NCBI RefSeq assembly: GCF_037104765.1
Contig: NZ_JBAWSY010000010.1
Span: 59,134 to 123,133, forward strand
Reading direction: 5' to 3'
Origin: Psychrobacillus mangrovi
GTDB lineage: Bacteria; Bacillota; Bacilli; Bacillales_A; Planococcaceae
DNA: 64,000 nucleotides
Shown here: positions 59,864 through 64,000 of the stretch, piece after piece
Layout of the letters: every line of letters begins with the position of its first letter
Numbering within the stretch: position 1 is the stretch's first letter
Notes under the pieces: generated by a model
What the model saw: only the letters and a program-made list of their open reading frames with translations
Databases searched by the model: none
What the model was told of the DNA's origin: nothing
Position numbers and translations under genes: made by a program

Positions 59864-60727
59864 TCATTTAATTGGAATCCAAATCTCAGAATAATAGTCC
59901 GGACTTGATGGATTCTCATTGGAATAGACTTCTAACTCAGGTGTTCCTGCTTGCTCATAAGAGTTAGAAGGAAACCATTCGGAATAAATTTGTTTCCAAG
60001 TATTTTGCATTGCATCAGGCATTGGACCGTGAACCTCAAACACTACCCATTTCGAAGCTGGAATCTCCATAGCTTGTAGATTTTCTGGTACGTCACCTTC
60101 ATGATTTGTTGCAATCCAATAATCGATTAAGCTGTTTTCTTTAAAGTTTTCATCCGCAACGCAAACCCCTAGTACTCCATCTACTTCACCATTGTTTAAC
60201 TGGAACAGTAAATCATCTGTTCCGTCACCGTTCACTTCATCCCAAAATAAAGGGATGCCTTGTGTGTTTTCACCATTTTTACAATTGTACGTTCTTTTCA
60301 CACCAACCACTTGGAAACTGTCTTTCTCTACAATTTTATACTTCATTGGATCTGCTCCTTTCAAGATTACCTGAATTACCAGGCGATTGTAAGATTGTAA
60401 CTTTCCTTGCTTTTTGCGTGCTTCACTAGGCGTCACGCTGTGTTGCTTACGAAATGCTTTTGTGAAAGCTTCAGGAGTGTCGTAGCCATATTTGTAGGCG
60501 AGATCGATGATTTTATTATCTGTATTTATTAATTCCTGCGCAGCTAATGTTAGTCTTCTCCGTCTGATATAATCCGAGATAGACATATCAGTCAGTATAG
60601 AAAAGGTCCGCTGGAAATGAAATACGGAGGAGTTTGCTTCTCTTGCAATATTCTCCATAGTTAACTCTTCTAGTAAGTGTTCCTCCATATAATTTATTGC
60701 TTTTTGAATCGACTCTACCCAACCCAT
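59864..60727 (-). CDS. AraC-family regulator with GyrI-like effector domain
   Basis: About 287 residues from ATG 60727; GTG 60736 is part of the ribosome site AAGGAGTG. The double HTH at residues 5-105 has EELTMENIAREANSSVFHFQ, RTFSILTDMSISDYIRRRRL and KYGYDTPEAFTKAFRKQHSV. The C-terminal GyrI-like small-molecule-binding domain runs from KYKIVEKDSFQVVGVKR to YYSEIWIPIK. Relatives respond to hydrophobic compounds and control efflux or stress genes; the target here is unknown. Confidence 0.88.
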   Translation of the reverse strand: MGWVESIQKAINYMEEHLLEELTMENIAREANSSVFHFQRTFSILTDMSISDYIRRRRLTLAAQELINTDNKIIDLAYKYGYDTPEAFTKAFRKQHSVTPSEARKKQGKLQSYNRLVIQVILKGADPMKYKIVEKDSFQVVGVKRTYNCKNGENTQGIPLFWDEVNGDGTDDLLFQLNNGEVDGVLGVCVADENFKENSLIDYWIATNHEGDVPENLQAMEIPASKWVVFEVHGPMPDAMQNTWKQIYSEWFPSNSYEQAGTPELEVYSNENPSSPDYYSEIWIPIK

Positions 60728-60811
60728 TGCTCTCACTCCTTGTAATCATCTTAAGCGATATCTATTAACTCATCCTGTCATTTTGTGCTCACTTTGGACT
60801 GTTTAATAAGC

Positions 60812-61192
60812 TTAAAGTATTTCTACTATTTCTTTTGGACGAACATCAAGTTTAGGTAGGTCCTCTATATTGACCCAAATAGGTTCGTAAGTTCCTCTTT
60901 GAACGGAAGTTTGAGTGTATTCTTCACCGGTTCCTGTCCCAAAAGTGCCCCCAACAATGTCAGCTAAATAATAATATTGTCTTCCATTTTGCTCTAATAC
61001 TTTTAATGGACGTTGAAGTCGAACTTGTACACCTAATTCCTCGAATGTTTCTCTTATTGCAGCTTCTTCAGGCGTTTCACCGCTTTCAATGCCCCCGCCT
61101 GGAAATACATAATAAGTGACATGTGGTTTAGTCCTTTTAATTAATGCAACACGACCATTTTCAATAATGACAGTAGCTCCTCGATTTCTCAT
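60812..61192 (-). CDS. NUDIX hydrolase
   Basis: 126 residues. The Nudix box GGIESGETPEEAAIRETFEE followed by LGV is complete (G-x5-E-x7-R-E-U-x-E-E-x-G-U). YYVFPGGGIESG leads into it and VNIEDLPKLDVRPKE ends the fold. It hydrolyses a nucleoside diphosphate linked to another group. GGAGTATTCAC precedes the ATG. Substrate unknown. Confidence 0.9.
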   Translation of the reverse strand: MRNRGATVIIENGRVALIKRTKPHVTYYVFPGGGIESGETPEEAAIRETFEELGVQVRLQRPLKVLEQNGRQYYYLADIVGGTFGTGTGEEYTQTSVQRGTYEPIWVNIEDLPKLDVRPKEIVEIL

Positions 61193-61268
61193 GTGAATAC
61201 TCCTTGCATCTTTTTATTTAGTAGTAAAATTATAACAATAATTGATGAAATAGGTGATAATTACTTAT

Positions 61269-61328
61269 GTAAATATATCTTTACATGTAAAAGATTATAC
61301 TCTACTCTGTATGTAAAGATATCTTTAC
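61269..61328 (+). promoter_or_regulatory. Two 16-bp palindromic operators before the HTH/membrane pair
   Basis: GTAAATATATCTTTAC (61269-61284) and the perfect palindrome GTAAAGATATCTTTAC (61313-61328) lie 44 bp apart, the second ending 18 bp before the start codon. They are likely sites for autoregulation by the Cro/C1-type repressor encoded next. Confidence 0.75.
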
Positions 61329-61346
61329 GTCTTTAGGAGGCAAGAG

Positions 61347-61559
61347 ATGACAAAGGTAATTAATCATATCAAGGAAATCCGATTACAAAGAGGAATTACT
61401 CAGATTCAGATGGCAGAAGATTTGCAAATTACAAGACAAACCATAAATGCGATTGAGAACAATAAATACAATCCCAGTTTAGAGCTTGCGCTAAAGCTGA
61501 TTAAATATTTTGATGTGCCAATTGAGAAATTGTTTTATCTAAGGGAGGATGAGAAATGA
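61347..61559 (+). CDS. Small Cro/C1-family HTH regulator
   Basis: 70 residues. A complete HTH: IKEIRLQRGITQIQMAEDLQ with ITRQTINAIENNKYNPSLEL and LKLIKYFDVPIEKLF. Such minimal regulators are often encoded with a small membrane protein that they control. The ATG overlaps the next gene by 4 bp (ATGA). AGGAGG precedes the start. Palindromes upstream suggest it represses its own operon. Confidence 0.9.
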   Translation: MTKVINHIKEIRLQRGITQIQMAEDLQITRQTINAIENNKYNPSLELALKLIKYFDVPIEKLFYLREDEK

Positions 61560-61963
61560 AGAAACGCTATGAAGTCATTATTTACGGAGTTGTAATGGGA
61601 TGTATGTTCATCGGTGGGTTACTTGGTGTTTATATGATTGGACAAAAAGAAGGAGCATTTAGCTTTGATTTATTGATTCCTATTATAGTAGGAATTGTCG
61701 GTGGTTTCATCATTTTCCTACTTATTTCAAAATGGCGTAAGAAACGAAATGGTAATGTGCCTGAAGTGGATGAACGTACGCTTTTATTAATGAAAAAATA
61801 CTTCTCTATTGCCCTATATGTGGTTCTATTCGGCAGTGGTGCTCTTCTACTAATTCTTTTCGCAATGGGTGTAGAGACAATTGAAACGGGAATGCTTATT
61901 GTTTATATGATGGTAGTATATTTTCTAATAGGAATTGGGGCATTTGTTACAAAACAAATATAG
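61556..61963 (+). CDS. Four-helix membrane protein paired with the HTH regulator
   Basis: 135 residues. Helices at about 8-28, 37-58, 80-102 and 108-130, with a basic loop RKKRNGNVPEVDERTLLLMK between helices 2 and 3. The VDERT loop is typical of small DUF2178/DUF3796-like membrane proteins found downstream of such HTH genes. Function unknown; perhaps a membrane partner of the regulator or a stress protein. Confidence 0.72.
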   Translation: MKKRYEVIIYGVVMGCMFIGGLLGVYMIGQKEGAFSFDLLIPIIVGIVGGFIIFLLISKWRKKRNGNVPEVDERTLLLMKKYFSIALYVVLFGSGALLLILFAMGVETIETGMLIVYMMVVYFLIGIGAFVTKQI

Positions 61964-61978
61964 AAGGGATGAAATAAA

Positions 61979-62449
61979 ATGATTAACGTGTTATTTGTAT
62001 GTTTAGGGAATATTTGTCGTTCTCCAATGGCGGAAGCAGTGTTTAAACATTTAGTAGAAAAAGAGAACTTGAGTGGTAAGATTCAAGTTGATTCTGCTGC
62101 AACTAGTTCGTGGCATATTGGAGATTCCCCACATAAAGGGACGATCACCAAACTAAAGGAATATAACATTTCGACCGAAGGAATGGTCGGTCGACAATTA
62201 GATAAGACTGATTTTGAAAAATTTGACTATATTATCGGGATGGATGCGAGTAATGTGACAAATATCCGAGAGATGCTTGGCCAGCCGGATCATCCGAAAA
62301 TTATACGATTTTTAGACTTAACAGATCATAAAAAAGATGTGCCAGACCCTTATTATACTGGAGACTTTCAAGAAACATATGACCTTGTAATAGAGGGGTG
62401 TCAGGCACTATTGGACAAAGTAAACATTGACCAAGATTTGCATAGATAA
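61979..62449 (+). CDS. Low-molecular-weight protein tyrosine phosphatase
   Basis: 156 residues. P-loop VCLGNICRSPMAEAVF (C-x5-R-S) at the N-terminus and the general acid Asp in DVPDPYYTGDFQETYDLV. It removes phosphate from tyrosine in proteins, or arginine phosphate in YwlE-type relatives. The Ile in CLGNICRS and DPYYTG fit the YfkJ tyrosine-phosphatase branch. GAAGGGAT precedes the ATG by 8 nt. Confidence 0.92.
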   Translation: MINVLFVCLGNICRSPMAEAVFKHLVEKENLSGKIQVDSAATSSWHIGDSPHKGTITKLKEYNISTEGMVGRQLDKTDFEKFDYIIGMDASNVTNIREMLGQPDHPKIIRFLDLTDHKKDVPDPYYTGDFQETYDLVIEGCQALLDKVNIDQDLHR

Positions 62450-62472
62450 GTGAAAGTATGGGAGTTGACTAT

Positions 62473-62904
62473 ATGGAAACAGATATTTTTAAAGTCATAA
62501 GAACGCTAGAATTAGTTTCTAATGAAGCAATTATTAGATGGACAAAAGCCTTTGGCAAAAATATTGGACTTTCCCCAATTCTTGTTTTAGCAGAATTAAG
62601 AAAAAAAGGACCTCAAAAGTCAACGATATTGGCATCTACTTTGGGATATACGCCTGGTGCCATTACAAACACCTCTACAAAATTAGTGAAGGAAGGTTAT
62701 GCAGAGAGGATATATAATGAAGCGGATCGAAGAAATGTATTACTTAGTATCACTCCTAAAGGAGAGGCGTTACTCCAAGAGGCAAGAGAAAAAGGGGAGG
62801 AATTACATATCGAGCTCTTCCAAGTATTAAGTGATGAAGAGCTTCACCAGTTGTTGACTTTATATGAAAAAATATTAAAAAACCTTGAACATGAGGAAAA
62901 ATAA
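62473..62904 (+). CDS. MarR-family transcriptional regulator
   Basis: 143 residues from ATG 62473 (GGGAGTTG upstream; ATG 62458 precedes the ribosome site). Winged helix: LVLAELRKKGPQKSTILAST with LGYTPGAITNTSTKLVKEGY and the wing RIYNEADRRNVLLSITPKGE. Dimerisation helices at both ends. It overlaps in operon style with the SRPBCC gene that starts 10 bp after its stop. Ligand unknown. Confidence 0.88.
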   Translation: METDIFKVIRTLELVSNEAIIRWTKAFGKNIGLSPILVLAELRKKGPQKSTILASTLGYTPGAITNTSTKLVKEGYAERIYNEADRRNVLLSITPKGEALLQEAREKGEELHIELFQVLSDEELHQLLTLYEKILKNLEHEEK

Positions 62905-62914
62905 GAGGTTAACT

Positions 62915-63373
62915 ATGCCTGTAATAAAATATAAAACTTACATTAAGGCCCCTATAACTATCTGCTTTGATTTAGCAAGAAATGTTGAGATTCACACTAA
63001 AACTACGGCGAAGACAAATGAGAAGGCGGTTGCCGGTGTCAAAAGTGGACTGCTCAATTTGGGGGATAGTATCACTTGGGAGGCAACTCATTTTGGCATT
63101 AAACAAAGATTGACCGCGAAAATAATTGAGATGAATATGCCATTTAGGTTTGTAGATGTAATGGTCAAAGGAGCATTTCATTCATTTACGCATACGCATG
63201 AGTTTGTCGAATGTGATACTGGAACAATGATGACGGACATATTTGAATATAAAGCTCCTTTAGGTGTTGTCGGATTATTTGCAGATAAATTGTTTTTAGA
63301 AAAATACATGAGAAGTTTTATATCGGCTAGAGCAGATGAGTTGAAAAAAATTGCAGAAACGAATCATGTTTAG
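62915..63373 (+). CDS. SRPBCC-family ligand-binding protein
   Basis: 152 residues from ATG 62915 (AGAGGTT upstream). Helix-grip fold indicators: IKYKTYIKAPITICFDLARN, GDSITWEATHFGIKQRLTAK, HTHEFVECDTGTMMTDIFEY and a long C-terminal helix (LEKYMRSFISARADELKKIA). Binds a hydrophobic small molecule or acts as a cyclase-like enzyme. Located after a MarR regulator, which may control it. Confidence 0.8.
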   Translation: MPVIKYKTYIKAPITICFDLARNVEIHTKTTAKTNEKAVAGVKSGLLNLGDSITWEATHFGIKQRLTAKIIEMNMPFRFVDVMVKGAFHSFTHTHEFVECDTGTMMTDIFEYKAPLGVVGLFADKLFLEKYMRSFISARADELKKIAETNHV

Positions 63374-63385
63374 GAGGAAAGGTGC

Positions 63386-63820
63386 TTGGACTACTTTTAT
63401 TATGAAGGAATACCAGAAGCTTCAGTGCTAAATGGGATAATCGATTTACATGAACATGTTTTTGAAGGCTCGCAGCTTCGTGAAAAGAAGTTAGCAGAAA
63501 AAGAAAATTTGATAATCTTTGTTGCTTGTGATCGAGAACGGGTAGTTGGATTTAAAATTGGATATAAATATTCAAGCGATACCTTTTATAGCTGGTTAGG
63601 TGGTGTTCATACTGACTATCGGGGAAATGGAATTGCCTCCGAGTTAATGCGAAGACAGCATGAGTTTATTAAATCGTTGGGTTACATAAAAGTAAGAACA
63701 ATTTCTCGAAATATAAAACGAGAAATGCTTATATTAAATATTAAGTTTGGTTTTAACGTAATAGAAACTTTTGTGAGTGAAAAAGGGAAACATAAGATTG
63801 TGTTGGAAAAGGGACTGTGA
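63386..63820 (+). CDS. GNAT-family N-acetyltransferase
   Basis: 144 residues from TTG 63386 (AGGAGGAAAGGTG upstream). VHTDYRGNGIASELMRRQHE is the acetyl-CoA loop (R-G-N-G-I-A). It follows the SRPBCC gene by 12 bp, so may be in its operon. Acceptor unknown. Followed by a terminator and then by the group II intron. Confidence 0.83.
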   Translation: MDYFYYEGIPEASVLNGIIDLHEHVFEGSQLREKKLAEKENLIIFVACDRERVVGFKIGYKYSSDTFYSWLGGVHTDYRGNGIASELMRRQHEFIKSLGYIKVRTISRNIKREMLILNIKFGFNVIETFVSEKGKHKIVLEKGL

Positions 63821-63826
63821 AGTTCA

Positions 63827-63857
63827 AGGGCTATTCTTTAAAGAATGCCCTTTTTCT
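63827..63857 (+). terminator. Terminator of GNAT gene
   Basis: GGGCTATTCTTT pairs with AAAGAATGCCC, followed by TTTTTCT. The group II intron begins at the end of its T run. Confidence 0.85.
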
Positions 63858-63859
63858 AT

Positions 63860-64000
63860 GTGTGCCAGGCATGGCAACTATCTAGGTGGTGAAAGTCCAC
63901 TGTGGGGGTACACATCGACCAACCACTAAGGAAGCGCAAGGTACTTATCGTGAGGTAAGGGCTAGAGGAAGCGTGGAATAAAATCTTGGCTCGACGAACA
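63860..64000 (+). mobile_element. Group II intron, 5' end (cut by window edge), probably class C
   Basis: The 5' boundary reads GTGTGCCAGG, the GUGYG start of group II introns. It is followed by domain I-like sequence (GGCATGGCAACTATCTAGGT, GGTGAAAGTCCACTGTGGG, CACATCGACCAACC, CGTGAGGTAAGGGCTAGAGG). It starts right after the T run of an intrinsic terminator, the known target of class C introns. The reverse transcriptase (maturase) gene and 3' end lie beyond the window. Confidence 0.85.

Overview
This window is low-GC DNA from a spore-forming Bacillota of the Bacillaceae/Planococcaceae type. Evidence: AGGAGG-type ribosome sites before nearly every gene, T-box leaders, a FapR-type site before fabI, a SigB-like promoter before a katE-type catalase, a GerW/YtfJ-like gene, Fur boxes and many TTG/GTG starts. 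Psychrobacillus, Lysinibacillus or Sporosarcina-like relatives are the best guess, but this is inference from gene content only. No rRNA, tRNA, prophage or CRISPR array was seen.

Layout. 1-8.3 kb: the 3' part of a thiamine-diphosphate enzyme, a BtuF-like protein, an alpha-glucosidase/ROK sugar-kinase operon behind a cre-like operator, glucose-6-phosphate isomerase and a PTS IIC-like permease. 8.5-17.4 kb: a GNAT remnant, a nucleoside transporter, DoxX, isochorismatase-type hydrolase, an ECF sigma factor paired with a ClpP paralogue, a GNAT/serine-hydrolase pair, and three consecutive secreted coiled-coil proteins. 17.8-24.5 kb: VOC protein, a fusion of a Cro/C1 helix-turn-helix to a degenerate F1-ATPase beta-like domain, a DUF2243/CtaG/DUF2512 membrane cluster, an Asn-rich mini-protein, a CorA-like protein and a DMT exporter. 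24.6-29.4 kb: a Fur-controlled siderophore uptake locus (binding protein, two permeases, ATPase, FhuF-like reductase). 29.9-43.9 kb: two sugar-nucleotide epimerases, small stress and transport genes, a PAS-GGDEF protein, an aminotransferase, DNA photolyase, FabI and a helix-hairpin-helix protein. 44.2-51.2 kb: KatE and an operon of YheO-like regulator, C-S lyase, amino-acid permease and double-AhpD protein. 51.2-57.5 kb: second-copy MetRS and a short editing-less ThrRS, each behind T-boxes (two in tandem for ThrRS), with a CoA-disulfide-reductase-like flavoprotein between. 57.5-64 kb: small regulatory and enzyme genes, ending in the 5' end of a group II intron.

Themes worth attention. (1) The HTH/F1-beta fusion at 18.4 kb has lost the Walker A lysine and sits behind three GTAA-N6-TTAC palindromes. 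(2) A MITE-like element of about 290 bp occurs as two full copies and one deleted copy. Each full copy lies inside an intrinsic terminator and is bracketed by a 21-23 bp direct repeat of the terminator hairpin. The group II intron at the right edge also follows a terminator. (3) Four intergenic arrays share an exact 21-bp period with one of two cores (AATCGGAT or TTAGTTGGAAT). (4) Two genes (photolyase, serine hydrolase), and possibly a third, seem to lack ATG/GTG/TTG at the expected start. (5) Two T-box-controlled aminoacyl-tRNA synthetase paralogues lie within 6 kb.
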